The notes beneath the pieces are model-generated. The model did no database searches, was not told where the DNA came from, and saw only the letters and a program-made list of their open reading frames with translations. Shown here piece after piece: positions 25,982 to 34,965 of a DNA stretch of 64,000 nt. Origin of the DNA: Chryseobacterium rhizosphaerae. Lineage in GTDB: Bacteria; Bacteroidota; Bacteroidia; Flavobacteriales; Weeksellaceae. The position numbers were made by a program, and so were the translations under genes. Position 1 is the first letter of the stretch; each line of letters opens with the position of its first letter. The stretch is from NCBI RefSeq assembly GCF_003385455.1, contig NZ_QNUF01000011.1:84124-148123 (forward strand), read 5' to 3'.

Positions 25982-27031
25982 ATGAAAAATATAGCAGCAT
26001 TAGCGCTTATCTCATCTATAGCTCTTGTATCGTGTAAAAAAGAAACAGCCACTGTAACGAAAGTAGATCCTAAAACAGGGAAAACAGTTACTGTAGAAGT
26101 TCCTGCTGATTCTGTAGCTAAAGTAGCGGAGAACCCGGCGATCAGAGATTCTGCAGGGATCATCAAGCAAACTTTTAAGCTTGAAAAAGGAAAAACATAT
26201 CCTCTTACAACCTATCAGAGAGATGTAAAGACCATGACAGATCCTACTGGAAAATCTATTACGGCAACCAGCGAATCTACGGATGAAATGAACTTTACAG
26301 TCAATGATATCAAAGGAAATGTGTATGATATGACCCTTAATCTTGTTGCTAAAAGAAGTTCTCAATCTGCACAGGGAAAAACTATTGTTGTAGATACCAA
26401 GCTTCCGATTCCTAAAGAAGATGATCTTAAGATGATCTGGAATATCAACAGAGCGCTTACCGGAAACAAGCTTGCTATGAAAATGGATACAAAAGGTAAT
26501 GTAATATCCATCACAGGTTTTGATGCTGTATACAACAAAGTATCTACTTCTGTAGGAACTCTTATCAAAGATGCGAATCAGAAAGCAAGCGTTGTAGCAA
26601 GTCTTAAAGAAACTTTCAATGAAAAAGTACTGAAAGAACAGTTCAATAAAAACCTGACCATTATTCCTAAAAAAGGAGTGAAGATCGGTGAAAAATGGAC
26701 CACTTCTGAAAATGCTGATGCAAGCGGAACAGTTAAAGTAACTTCAAACTATGTTTTAAAAAGCTTAGGAAACGGAAGTGCTGAAATTGGTGTTACCGGA
26801 GGTATTCCTAAGAAAACAGAAAAGAAAGCTCAGGGACCCATTACTCATAGTTTAAGCAGCGAACTGGTACAGACGGGTACTATTAAATTTGATGAAAGTA
26901 CTGGATGGATTACCAACCAGAACATCAATGTGGAAACTACACAGATAGAATCTATTACAGACGGGAAACAGACTCAATCTATGAAAAGTGTTTCAAAATC
27001 TTCTGTAATGGTAAACCCTTCAGCAAAATAA
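25982..27031 (+). CDS. DUF6263-type lipoprotein
   Basis: This 349-residue protein has a lipoprotein signal (ALALISSIALVSCKK; lipobox Cys at residue 19). The mature part is a lysine- and threonine-rich beta protein with FKLEKGKTYPLTTYQRDVKTM and, later, KKGVKIGEKWTTSE, which fits the DUF6263 family of Bacteroidetes lipoproteins. No catalytic motif is visible. It is probably anchored in the outer or inner membrane facing the periplasm; the function is unknown. Confidence 0.75.
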   Translation: MKNIAALALISSIALVSCKKETATVTKVDPKTGKTVTVEVPADSVAKVAENPAIRDSAGIIKQTFKLEKGKTYPLTTYQRDVKTMTDPTGKSITATSESTDEMNFTVNDIKGNVYDMTLNLVAKRSSQSAQGKTIVVDTKLPIPKEDDLKMIWNINRALTGNKLAMKMDTKGNVISITGFDAVYNKVSTSVGTLIKDANQKASVVASLKETFNEKVLKEQFNKNLTIIPKKGVKIGEKWTTSENADASGTVKVTSNYVLKSLGNGSAEIGVTGGIPKKTEKKAQGPITHSLSSELVQTGTIKFDESTGWITNQNINVETTQIESITDGKQTQSMKSVSKSSVMVNPSAK

Positions 27032-27147
27032 TTGAAGTAAAAGAGTTTGAGAGTTGAAGAGTCTGAGAATTTGAAAATTTTATTTTGATCATTAAAATAA
27101 GTATCGACAAACAACTTTGAACTTTAGAATCTTAAATACATTTTATT

Positions 27148-27381
27148 ATGAAGTACATTCTTGAGCTGGTACTCTCTGCTATTATTATTTTCTTTGTCTG
27201 GAATATTCTGAAAAGGATATTTTTTAAGACGTTTTACGGTTATAGATTCAACAATAACAGTAATCAGAATAACAGGCAGCAGGATATCCATGGCTCTAAC
27301 AAAGAGAATAAGCAAAACCTTAAGTGGGATGCGGAAACCGTAGACTACGAAGAGGTGAAACAGAATAATGATAAAAGGTAA
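27148..27381 (+). CDS. DUF4834 small membrane protein
   Basis: The 77-residue protein has one N-terminal membrane helix (residues 4-22) followed by KRIFFKTFYGY, an Asn/Gln-rich linker, and the conserved tail WDAETVDYEEVK. This tail is characteristic of DUF4834 proteins, which often sit directly upstream of yfhO, as here (30 bases). The role is unknown; co-transcription with yfhO suggests a function in the same envelope process. Confidence 0.8.
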   Translation: MKYILELVLSAIIIFFVWNILKRIFFKTFYGYRFNNNSNQNNRQQDIHGSNKENKQNLKWDAETVDYEEVKQNNDKR

Positions 27382-27411
27382 AAATTCCAAGAAAAAAAGA
27401 TAATAACCAGC

Positions 27412-29952
27412 ATGGCGAAAAATAAAAACTTAATTTATATTGCTATTTCATTAGTTGTATTTATAGTTTTAGCATTTTTATATTCCACTCCTGTCTTTAC
27501 GGGAAAACAGCTTTTCCAACATGACATCGTACAGTACAGAGGAGGAGCAAAAGAACTGCTCGACTATAGAGCCAACACAGGAAATGAAACCTACTGGAGT
27601 GACTCCATGTTTGGAGGAATGCCCACTTATCAGATGGGTAGCCAGTTTAAAGGTGACATCATCAAGAAAATTGACAGCAATCTGAATTTCCTGCCAAGGC
27701 CGGTTAATTATCTGTTTCTGCTTTTTGCAGGCTTTTTCCTTCTGGGAATGGTAGTGGTCAGAAACTGGAAATATGCTCTGCTAGGGGCTACTTTCTTTGG
27801 CCTTTCTACCTATTTTTATATTATCATTGCTGCAGGGCATAATGGTAAAGTAAATACCATTGAATATTTCGCGCCACTTTTAGCCGGAATCCTATTGGTT
27901 TATATCCGGAAACAATACATCTGGGGATTCATTGTAACAACCCTTTTTATGGGACTTCAGATTGCAGCGAACCACCCACAGATGACATATTATCTGTTCA
28001 TTGCGTTAGGATTTTTATTCCTTTCTGAACTGATCAGAGTGATCCTGAAGAAAACACAGATGAAGCATTTTCTTATTTCTTCGGGAATTATTGCGATATC
28101 ATGTATCATTGGAGTTGGAATGAATTCTCAAAGAATCCTTGCCAATTCTGAATATGTAAAAGAAACGGTTCGTGGAAAGCAGATTTTAACGAATGACAGC
28201 CATACTTCAGGAAAATCCGGAATGGATAAGGAAAGCATGCTGATGTGGAGCTACGGTAAACTGGAAACGTTAAATCTTTTCATTCCAAGGTTGATGGGTG
28301 GTGGAAGCCAGGAACCGGAAGCTAAGGAAATGATGAGCAAAGTTCAGGAGCTTGTTCAGGAAAATGTAAGCTCACAAGCTGAAATGGACAGAATATCGAA
28401 AGGTTTCAGTGGAATGACATACTGGGGTGACCAACCGGGAACTTCAGGACCGGCATACCAGGGAGCTATTGTATGTTTTCTTGCTCTTTTAGGATTTTTC
28501 ATTGCCCGAAAAAAATACCGTTACTGGATTTTAGGAGCTTCCATACTTACCGTTTTACTGGCTTGGGGAAGTAACTTTATGCCATTATCGGATTTCTTTA
28601 TTGACTATGTTCCGTTTTACAATAAATTCAGAGCACCTTCTTCAATCCTTGTTGTTGTAGAATTGTTATTCCCACTGATTGCCATCCTTGGACTGTACAG
28701 ATTCTTCACCGATGAAAAGCTTACCGAAGAATATAAGCAAAAAACACTTCTTTATGTAAGTGGAGGAACATTAGGATTCGTATTAATTCTTTTGGTCTTC
28801 GGAAAATCATTATTAGGATTCGCGACAGAAGGTGAAAAAACGTATTTCCCTCCTTTCCTACTCGATTATCTTGTGGACGAAAGATATAAACTGTTCAGAA
28901 CAGATGCTATCAAAGCGTTTATCTATGTAGCTATTACTGCAGCTGTTTTATTTTTCAGTTTAAAGAAAAAGCTGAATCAGAATATTGCTTTGGTGGTAAT
29001 TGGACTGGTAAGTTTATTCGACTTATGGACTGTGAACAAGCGTTATCTGAATGATGAAAATTATGTAGACAAAGTCTTTGCTGAAAACCCTTTCCAGACG
29101 GAAACTTCAGACCTATTGGCTGAAAAAGTTCAGGCAAACCCGAGCTTATCCTCTATTCTGGATAATGTGAATATCAACAAGACGCTGGAAACAATTGCTA
29201 AAAAAGATAAAAACCATTATAGAATTTATAACCAGACTTTAGGTGTAACAAGTGAGACAAATACTTCTTATTTTAAAGCATCTATTGGGGGTTATCATGC
29301 AGTAAAATTAAGAAGGTATGACGATATTCTGAATGAATACCTGTCAAATATAGACAGTGTAAAGACTCCTAAAATTCTGAATATGCTTAATGCAAAGTAT
29401 ATGATTTTTGGAGGTCCTTCAGAACCTCAGGCGGTACCTAATCCAAATGCCAACGGAAATGCATGGTTTGTAAGTGACCTGAAATTTGCGGATACTCCTA
29501 ATGAAGAAATCAAATCTATTGGGGATATTGACAATAAAAAAACAGCTGTTATTGCCACTTCAGACAAATCTTATTTTGACAATAAACCTGTTCAGGCAGA
29601 TTCTACAGCATTTATCAATCTTACAAAATATCAGCCTAATGAACTGGAGTTTAAATCTCAATCCAGGACACCACAATTGGCTGTGTTCTCTGAAGTTTAC
29701 TATCCTCACGGCTGGAAGGTTCTGGTTGATGAAAAAGAAGTCCCTTATATCAAAGCAGATTATTTACTTCGTGCCGTACACGTTCCGGCAGGAAACCATC
29801 ATATCAGAATGGTGTTTGAGCCTGAAGTAATTGAAAAAGGAAAATGGATTTCCCTTATTTGTTTCGGACTATTTATAGCCCTGACAGCTTTTGGAATTTT
29901 CTGGATGAATAAAAATAAGAAAAAGGAAACATTAACTGAACCACAAGCTTAA
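27412..29952 (+). CDS. YfhO-family membrane protein
   Basis: The 846-residue protein has about a dozen membrane helices. The first extracytoplasmic loop holds LFQHDIVQYRGGAKE and a conserved SMFGGMPTYQM, and another loop has MTYWGDQPGTSGPAYQGA. The C-terminal periplasmic domain contains FSEVYYPHGWKVLVDEKEVP, the YfhO signature, before a last helix. The architecture resembles GT-C glycosyltransferases, and YfhO homologues are linked to glycosylation of lipoteichoic acid or other envelope glycans. The GT4 glycosyltransferase downstream fits such a role. Substrate unknown. Confidence 0.87.
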   Translation: MAKNKNLIYIAISLVVFIVLAFLYSTPVFTGKQLFQHDIVQYRGGAKELLDYRANTGNETYWSDSMFGGMPTYQMGSQFKGDIIKKIDSNLNFLPRPVNYLFLLFAGFFLLGMVVVRNWKYALLGATFFGLSTYFYIIIAAGHNGKVNTIEYFAPLLAGILLVYIRKQYIWGFIVTTLFMGLQIAANHPQMTYYLFIALGFLFLSELIRVILKKTQMKHFLISSGIIAISCIIGVGMNSQRILANSEYVKETVRGKQILTNDSHTSGKSGMDKESMLMWSYGKLETLNLFIPRLMGGGSQEPEAKEMMSKVQELVQENVSSQAEMDRISKGFSGMTYWGDQPGTSGPAYQGAIVCFLALLGFFIARKKYRYWILGASILTVLLAWGSNFMPLSDFFIDYVPFYNKFRAPSSILVVVELLFPLIAILGLYRFFTDEKLTEEYKQKTLLYVSGGTLGFVLILLVFGKSLLGFATEGEKTYFPPFLLDYLVDERYKLFRTDAIKAFIYVAITAAVLFFSLKKKLNQNIALVVIGLVSLFDLWTVNKRYLNDENYVDKVFAENPFQTETSDLLAEKVQANPSLSSILDNVNINKTLETIAKKDKNHYRIYNQTLGVTSETNTSYFKASIGGYHAVKLRRYDDILNEYLSNIDSVKTPKILNMLNAKYMIFGGPSEPQAVPNPNANGNAWFVSDLKFADTPNEEIKSIGDIDNKKTAVIATSDKSYFDNKPVQADSTAFINLTKYQPNELEFKSQSRTPQLAVFSEVYYPHGWKVLVDEKEVPYIKADYLLRAVHVPAGNHHIRMVFEPEVIEKGKWISLICFGLFIALTAFGIFWMNKNKKKETLTEPQA

Positions 29953-30012
29953 TTCAATATTTCGGCATACGTTCTGAATAAACAAGCCGTCATAAAGAAT
30001 CATAAAATCAAA

Positions 30013-31299
30013 ATGGAACAGAAGAAAATATTGATTATCACCTATTACTGGCCTCCTGCGGGAGGTCCTGGTGTTCAAAGATGGCTTAAGTTCGCAAAAT
30101 ATCTACCCGATTTTGGCTGGAAACCTGTGATCTACACTCCGGAAAATCCCAATTATCCGTTGATAGATGAAACGTTGATGAAGGATATTCCCAACGATAT
30201 TGAAATGGTCAGAACAAAGATCTGGGAACCTTATCAGCTGGCAGAAAAGCTTAATAAAAGCAATAAAAAATTCAAAGCTGGGCAATTTGATGTAGGTGAA
30301 AACCAAAGCTGGAAATCCAGACTTTCCATTTGGGTAAGGGGGAATTTTTTTATTCCGGATGCCCGAGTTTTTTGGGTAAAGCCTTCTATTCAATTTTTAG
30401 AAAAGTATTTAAAAGAAAATAAAATAGATGCGGTAGTCACTTCCGGCCCACCCCATTCATTACATCTCATCGGGCTAGGCCTTAAACATAAGCTTCCCCA
30501 TATCAAATGGGTTGCTGATTTTCGTGACCCGTGGACGGAAATCTCGTACTATAAGCATTTAAAACTGACCAAGAGTTCAGATAAGAAGCACCGCCAGTTA
30601 GAAAGTGCTGTATTTAAAAATGCAGATATTACCCTTGCCACAAGCTATACGGATGCCGAAAATTTTCGGAAAGCAGGAGCTAATGCTGTTTGTATCACTA
30701 ATGGGTTTGATGAGACTGATACCCATGAAACTCCAAAAGGTCAAAAGAGCAAAACATTTACGTTGAGCTATATTGGGGTTTTGGAGCAATTGCGGAATCC
30801 TGAAAATCTTTGGAAAGCATTAGATGAACTGGTGAAAGAAAACATAGAGTTTTCAAAGAATTTCTCACTGAAATTAGTGGGAAGAATTGATGATAAGATC
30901 TTAGCTTCTCTTGAAAATTCCAGTTTGAAAAACCATATTTTGAATCTGGGTTATCTTTCCCATGGCAAAGCTGTTGAAGAAATGCAGAATTCTGACCTGC
31001 TGCTTATCACCAATTTTCCTAACGAATCTTCAAAAGGAATTATTCCCGGAAAGATATTTGAATATCTGGCATCGGGAAAACAGATACTATCATTTGGTCC
31101 AGATAAAGCCGATGTAGAAAAAATTTTAGAAGATACCCGTGCCGGGAAGCATTTTAGCTATACCCATTCTGAAACAGTGAAGCAGTTTGTCCTGGAAAAA
31201 TTTGAGCTTTGGAAAAGCGGAGATCATAGTGAAAACACTCAGCAGATTGAACAGTTTTCCAGAAAAAATCTTACTCAACAACTGGCTGAAATTTTATAA
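30013..31299 (+). CDS. GT4-family glycosyltransferase
   Basis: This 428-residue protein starts with YYWPPAGGPGVQRWLKFAKY, the donor-side glycine loop of GT4 enzymes. It continues with VTSGPPHSLHLIGLGLK and WVADFRDPWTE, and has a C-terminal Rossmann domain with SYIGVLEQLRNPENLW and IPGKIFEYLASGKQIL (nucleotide-sugar binding). It would transfer a sugar in the cytosol, probably for an envelope polysaccharide. It follows yfhO by 60 bases on the same strand. Donor and acceptor cannot be read from the sequence. Confidence 0.86.
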   Translation: MEQKKILIITYYWPPAGGPGVQRWLKFAKYLPDFGWKPVIYTPENPNYPLIDETLMKDIPNDIEMVRTKIWEPYQLAEKLNKSNKKFKAGQFDVGENQSWKSRLSIWVRGNFFIPDARVFWVKPSIQFLEKYLKENKIDAVVTSGPPHSLHLIGLGLKHKLPHIKWVADFRDPWTEISYYKHLKLTKSSDKKHRQLESAVFKNADITLATSYTDAENFRKAGANAVCITNGFDETDTHETPKGQKSKTFTLSYIGVLEQLRNPENLWKALDELVKENIEFSKNFSLKLVGRIDDKILASLENSSLKNHILNLGYLSHGKAVEEMQNSDLLLITNFPNESSKGIIPGKIFEYLASGKQILSFGPDKADVEKILEDTRAGKHFSYTHSETVKQFVLEKFELWKSGDHSENTQQIEQFSRKNLTQQLAEIL

Positions 31300-31300
31300 A

Positions 31301-31359
31301 AAAAGCTGGAGGCTGTAAGAGAGAAGATCATTAACTTTTCCTTCCTGCATCCAGCTTTT
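31301..31359. terminator. Possible bidirectional terminator, long loop
   Basis: Arms AAAAGCTGGA and TCCAGCTTTT between convergent genes, separated by 39 bases. The pairing is perfect but the loop is long. Confidence 0.4.
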
Positions 31360-31366
31360 CTCTATC

Positions 31367-32008
31367 TTATATTGTCCACTGATCATTGATCACTGCTATC
31401 AGATAATATTTTCCCTGAAATTCTTCAAATACAAAACGAACGGTTTTCCAGTCCATTTCACTATTCTTTTCTGTTCCTTTGATATAATTTTCTGTAAAAT
31501 TAGCTGTAGGATAGCTTTCTTTAAGGTTGTTCAGAGAGTTCCCTCCACCGATAAATTTATCTACAGAATATTGGGAAGCTGTAAAATCTTTAGAAAAAAC
31601 CCATTTACCCAAATAATCATTAATAGTTGCCTTGTATGGGTCTCCTGAACCATCCTGTGCTCCCCATGTAAACAATGTTTTTGTAGGCTGAAACTGTTCA
31701 AAATCAGCTTTGGAGAAATGTTTATCCCCTTTCAGATCAACATGAGCGTACATTGAAAATCGGATTCCTTTTTGAGGATGAATTAATGAAGCAAATGTTT
31801 TATAGTCTTTAGCTTTTAAAGCCTGCAGCACCTCATCATTTACTTTCTTCAAAGAAGCTTCTCTTTCTTCTTTTGTAGGAAGTTTTCCAATACTGTCTGC
31901 TTTTGCCTGTGCAATAGAATCAACAACATTCGGAACCGGTTTTCCGGCTTCTTTTTTACAGGCGATTACTACAGTCAGTACCAATAGAGAAATGAGTAGT
32001 TTTTTCAT
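31367..32008 (-). CDS. Lipoprotein of unknown function
   Basis: The start is placed at the ATG before KKLLISLLVLTVVIACKK, a lipoprotein signal with Cys at residue 17; the open frame extends 53 codons further upstream, but that part reads through short repeats and is not protein-like. The mature 200 residues include a helical region (TKEEREASLKKVNDEVLQAL) and an alpha+beta body with FASLIHPQKGIRFSMYAHV and WKTVRFVFEEFQGKYYLIAV, reminiscent of NTF2-like folds. No catalytic residues can be assigned. Confidence 0.72.
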   Translation of the reverse strand: MKKLLISLLVLTVVIACKKEAGKPVPNVVDSIAQAKADSIGKLPTKEEREASLKKVNDEVLQALKAKDYKTFASLIHPQKGIRFSMYAHVDLKGDKHFSKADFEQFQPTKTLFTWGAQDGSGDPYKATINDYLGKWVFSKDFTASQYSVDKFIGGGNSLNNLKESYPTANFTENYIKGTEKNSEMDWKTVRFVFEEFQGKYYLIAVINDQWTI

Positions 32009-32093
32009 ATTTTTAATTTTAGTGATGGTTAAAAACACCAAAACTAATGCCATAACCGGGAAGGAATTGGGTATGGAGCGAGAAGTGGTAAAA

Positions 32094-32162
32094 TGATGTA
32101 CAGCGTCGGATGTATAATTTCTGATGTATAATGTACAATGTCGGATGTATAATGTATGACGT
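32094..32162. repeat. Degenerate short tandem repeat (GATGTATAATGTA-like)
   Basis: Three copies of a GATGTATAAT core (32112, 32124 and 32146) with CGTCGGATGTA- and ACAATGTCGG-like spacers. It lies upstream of the lipoprotein start and accounts for the spurious open frame there. Confidence 0.5.
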
Positions 32163-32191
32163 CTCAACTCATAACTATCAACTCATAACTC
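32163..32191 (-). repeat. Heptamer microsatellite, GAGTTAT/GAGTTGA units
   Basis: Read on the minus strand, about four 7-base units of GAGTTRW type. A shorter run of the same unit lies at 32330-32344, so the long-repeat fragment between them is flanked on both sides. Confidence 0.5.
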
Positions 32192-32199
32192 TTTTCTAT

Positions 32200-32329
32200 T
32201 AAGTTTGGGCTAAAGCCAATGGATTGTTTTGTATTCTTATGAAGAACGGGCTAAAGCCCGTCCCTATTGAATATCCATATCACGGGTAAACTGACTTTAC
32301 AACCAGAAGGCAATCATTGACCGTTCACT
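32200..32329 (-). repeat. Partial copy of the palindromic intergenic repeat
   Basis: On the minus strand this segment matches the first half of the 270-base repeat at 62.9-63.9 kb: GGTCAATGATTG, then ATATGGATATTCAATAGGGA, then ACGGGCTTTAGCCCGT and ATCCATTGGCTTTAGCCCAA. The second half is absent. Confidence 0.75.
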
Positions 32330-32413
32330 CTCAACTCATAACTCCTATCCCCTCTCACATCTTTGTTCCAAAAACATCCATATAATCTGCTAATTACATC
32401 GTACCTTTGTTCT

Positions 32414-33388
32414 ATGGAAATTTTGGACATTCTTATCATCGGAGCGGGCCCTATCGGTTTAAACTGTGCTATTGAAGCTCAAAAAAATAACCTCAGCTAT
32501 CTGATTATTGAAAAAGGAACTATTGTTAATTCACTGTATCATTATCCTTTATATATGCGTTTTTTTTCAACCGCTGAAAAGCTTGAAATTGACGGAACTC
32601 CTTTTATCTCTCCTGCTCCCAAACCCGGAAGACAGGAAGCACTGGAATATTATCAGGGAATTGCCCGACAGAAGGATCTGAATATTCACCTCTATGAAAA
32701 AGTAGTAAAAGTGTTCAAAATTGATGATGTCTTTGAAATTGAAACGACAAAAGGAAACTACTTTGCTAAAAATGTGGTAATTGCCACAGGGTTCTATGAC
32801 ATTCCGAATCTGATGAACATTCCGGGGGAAAACCTGCCGAAAGTTAAACATTATTACACCGAGCCCTATCCTTACGCCAGACAAAAAGTAGTGGTAATAG
32901 GTTCCAGTAATTCTGCTGTAGATGCAGCTCTTGAAACGTATAGAAAAGGAGCTGAAGTAACGATGATTATCCGGCATTCTGAAATTTCCAAAAGTGTAAA
33001 ATATTGGGTAAAACCGGATATTGAAAATAGAATTTCAGAAGGCAGTATCACAGCCCATTTCAATGCAGAGATCCTTGAAGTTAAAGAACAGTCTGTTATT
33101 TTCAAAGATTATGACCATCAGATTCATGAGATTGAGAATGATTTTGTTCTGGCTATGACAGGCTATCTTCCGGACTTTGAATTTTTAAGAAATTCCGGTA
33201 TAGAGCTGAATGGAGACTGTCTGAACCCCCAATATAATATGGAGACCATGGAAACCAATATCTCTAATCTGTACCTTGCAGGTGTGGTTTGCGGAGGGAA
33301 AGACACCCACCTCTGGTTTATTGAAAATTCAAGAGCACACGCTGAAATGATTTTGAATAACATTATCTCCAAACTTGAAAACAGATAA
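32414..33388 (+). CDS. ypdA: YpdA-type FAD/NAD(P) disulfide reductase
   Basis: I choose the ATG before EILDILIIGAGPIGL, because the FAD-binding GxGxxG motif must lie near the N-terminus; the frame 17 codons upstream reads non-coding sequence. The 324-residue flavoprotein also has VVIATGFYD, an NADPH Rossmann motif VVVIGSSNSAVDAALE, and MTGYLPDFEFL. The layout matches YpdA, the putative bacillithiol disulfide reductase of Firmicutes and Bacteroidetes, which lacks the CxxC of thioredoxin reductase. It would keep the thiol pool reduced in the cytosol. Confidence 0.83.
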   Translation: MEILDILIIGAGPIGLNCAIEAQKNNLSYLIIEKGTIVNSLYHYPLYMRFFSTAEKLEIDGTPFISPAPKPGRQEALEYYQGIARQKDLNIHLYEKVVKVFKIDDVFEIETTKGNYFAKNVVIATGFYDIPNLMNIPGENLPKVKHYYTEPYPYARQKVVVIGSSNSAVDAALETYRKGAEVTMIIRHSEISKSVKYWVKPDIENRISEGSITAHFNAEILEVKEQSVIFKDYDHQIHEIENDFVLAMTGYLPDFEFLRNSGIELNGDCLNPQYNMETMETNISNLYLAGVVCGGKDTHLWFIENSRAHAEMILNNIISKLENR

Positions 33389-33412
33389 ATTATTGATCTT
33401 ACATAGAGTAAA

Positions 33413-33449
33413 TTAACCCCCGGTTGAATAGTTTTCAGCCGGGGGTTAA
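33413..33449. terminator. Strong bidirectional terminator
   Basis: 15-base arms TTAACCCCCGGTTGA and TCAGCCGGGGGTTAA (one mismatch) between convergent genes. Confidence 0.75.
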
Positions 33450-33475
33450 TCATTAAAGGAAGATAAGATCAGATT

Positions 33476-34714
33476 TTAAACTAAATCTTTTTCTGTTTTC
33501 CTGTTATCTTTTAGCATCCATGGAACAATATAATAAAAACCTATGGCAATCAGTATAGCCAATACACCGGTTCCGATCCACAGGGTATTAAAACCCAGTT
33601 TATCCGCAATCAATGTTCCTATATAAGGTGTAATAATAAAAGCTATTGAAAAAGACATTCCGTTCAGTCCCATATAAGCGCCTTTGTTGTTTTCACCTGA
33701 ACGAAGTGCGGTAATGGTCGACATAAAAGGCAGGGTCCATATTTCCCCTATACAAAGCAAGGTCATGGAAACCAGCAATGCCACCATACTATAGTCGAAG
33801 GCCAGCATAGCATAGGAAAATCCACATAAGAAAGTTCCTATCAGCATTGTAAATCCTAACGTAAAATATTTCTCAGCCAGCTGTACAAAACCCATTTCAA
33901 GCAATACGATCAGGAAGCCACTGTAGCCCAGAATAAATCCTATATTCTGCTGGCTCAAATGAGCTGTATCCTTATAGAAAATAGTCAATGTACTGAATAA
34001 CTGGAAAAAGCAGATAGAAAACAGCATACAGAATATACAATACACCATAAATTTACGGTCTCTATACGGAGAATTTTCTTTTTTAATGATTATAGCTTCT
34101 TTCACATTTCTTGCTTTCTTCTTTGCTAATCTTGTACGTTTTCTAAAGAACCAGATATACATTAATCCGGCCAGTAAAGCAGCTAAAGCATTACTGAAAA
34201 ATAAAAACTCATAAGATATAGCAGATAGAATACCTCCTAATGCAGGGCCTATAGAGAATCCTAGATTAACAGCCATTCTGTTTAATGAGAAAGCTCTGGT
34301 AATATTTTCCGGCTTAGCGTATTTTGTAATAGCCACCGAGTTGGCAGGCCGGAAAGTTTCACTTACAATACTCTGCATTAAAATAATTCCTGCTAACCCT
34401 TCTTCTGTAGTAAAAAGAGGGATTAAACAAAATAAAGGTACACTCAAAAGTAAGCTTAAGCTCTGCACCTTGTATTCACCAATTTTATCGGTGATCATTC
34501 CACCAAACCATGAACCTATCACTGAACCTATTCCAAAAAAGCTAAGGACAATTCCGGAATTTTCAATGCTAAAATGTAAATGGTTTGTCATATAAACTCC
34601 TAAAAAAGGAAGTACCATAGAACCCGCCCTGTTGATTAGCATTACCAACGCCAGCATCCAACTCTCTTGCGAGAGTCCTTTGAAAGAACTCGTGTATAAG
34701 TTAATTAATTTCAC
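33476..34714 (-). CDS. MFS transporter, drug-efflux type
   Basis: The 412-residue protein has 12 predicted helices. MFS motif A after helix 2 reads GSWFGGMITDKIGEYK, and the first helix contains INRAGSMVLPFLGVYM, a pattern of MDR-type MFS exporters. The central cytosolic loop is basic (FRKRTRLAKKKARN). It would export a small molecule by proton antiport; the substrate is unknown. The gene stands alone between a terminator and a minus-strand -7 box at 34743. Confidence 0.86.
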   Translation of the reverse strand: MKLINLYTSSFKGLSQESWMLALVMLINRAGSMVLPFLGVYMTNHLHFSIENSGIVLSFFGIGSVIGSWFGGMITDKIGEYKVQSLSLLLSVPLFCLIPLFTTEEGLAGIILMQSIVSETFRPANSVAITKYAKPENITRAFSLNRMAVNLGFSIGPALGGILSAISYEFLFFSNALAALLAGLMYIWFFRKRTRLAKKKARNVKEAIIIKKENSPYRDRKFMVYCIFCMLFSICFFQLFSTLTIFYKDTAHLSQQNIGFILGYSGFLIVLLEMGFVQLAEKYFTLGFTMLIGTFLCGFSYAMLAFDYSMVALLVSMTLLCIGEIWTLPFMSTITALRSGENNKGAYMGLNGMSFSIAFIITPYIGTLIADKLGFNTLWIGTGVLAILIAIGFYYIVPWMLKDNRKTEKDLV

Positions 34715-34742
34715 AATAATATTTGGGGAAAAATTTAAAATG

Positions 34743-34750
34743 CAAAGTTA
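34743..34750 (-). promoter_or_regulatory. -7 box (TAACTTTG)
   Basis: Exact TAnnTTTG on the minus strand, 28 bases before the MFS transporter start; no -33 TTG at the right distance. Confidence 0.4.
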
Positions 34751-34849
34751 GAGAAAATAGCCCAAATCCCTCTGTTGGGAAAGAATAAATTTCAGCTTTC
34801 CACCTGTTTTTAAAGACTTTAGAATAAGTCATCAAAAAGATAGTAAAAT

Positions 34850-34877
34850 AAAAAAGCCGGAAGAAAACTCTTCCGAC
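34850..34877 (-). terminator. Terminator of the SDR gene
   Basis: Arms CGGAAGA and TCTTCCG with a 4-base loop; the minus-strand copy is followed by GGCTTTTTT. Confidence 0.6.
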
Positions 34878-34965
34878 TCTGACAAGTAAAACCTGTATTT
34901 ATTTCGAATTCAATAATTTAAAAGCTGCATAAAGCCTGTTATGCTGACTTTAAATTTTGAATCTG

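Noticed and set aside
31367..32167. Longer N-terminus for the lipoprotein (53 extra codons)
   Set aside because: The extra codons read through the degenerate GATGTATAAT repeat and lack protein character; the internal Met gives a proper lipoprotein signal.
32402..32409. TACCTTTG as promoter of the YpdA-type gene
   Set aside because: It ends only 4 bases before the start codon and has no -33 TTG at the right distance; it would need a leaderless message. Kept as a weak possibility only.
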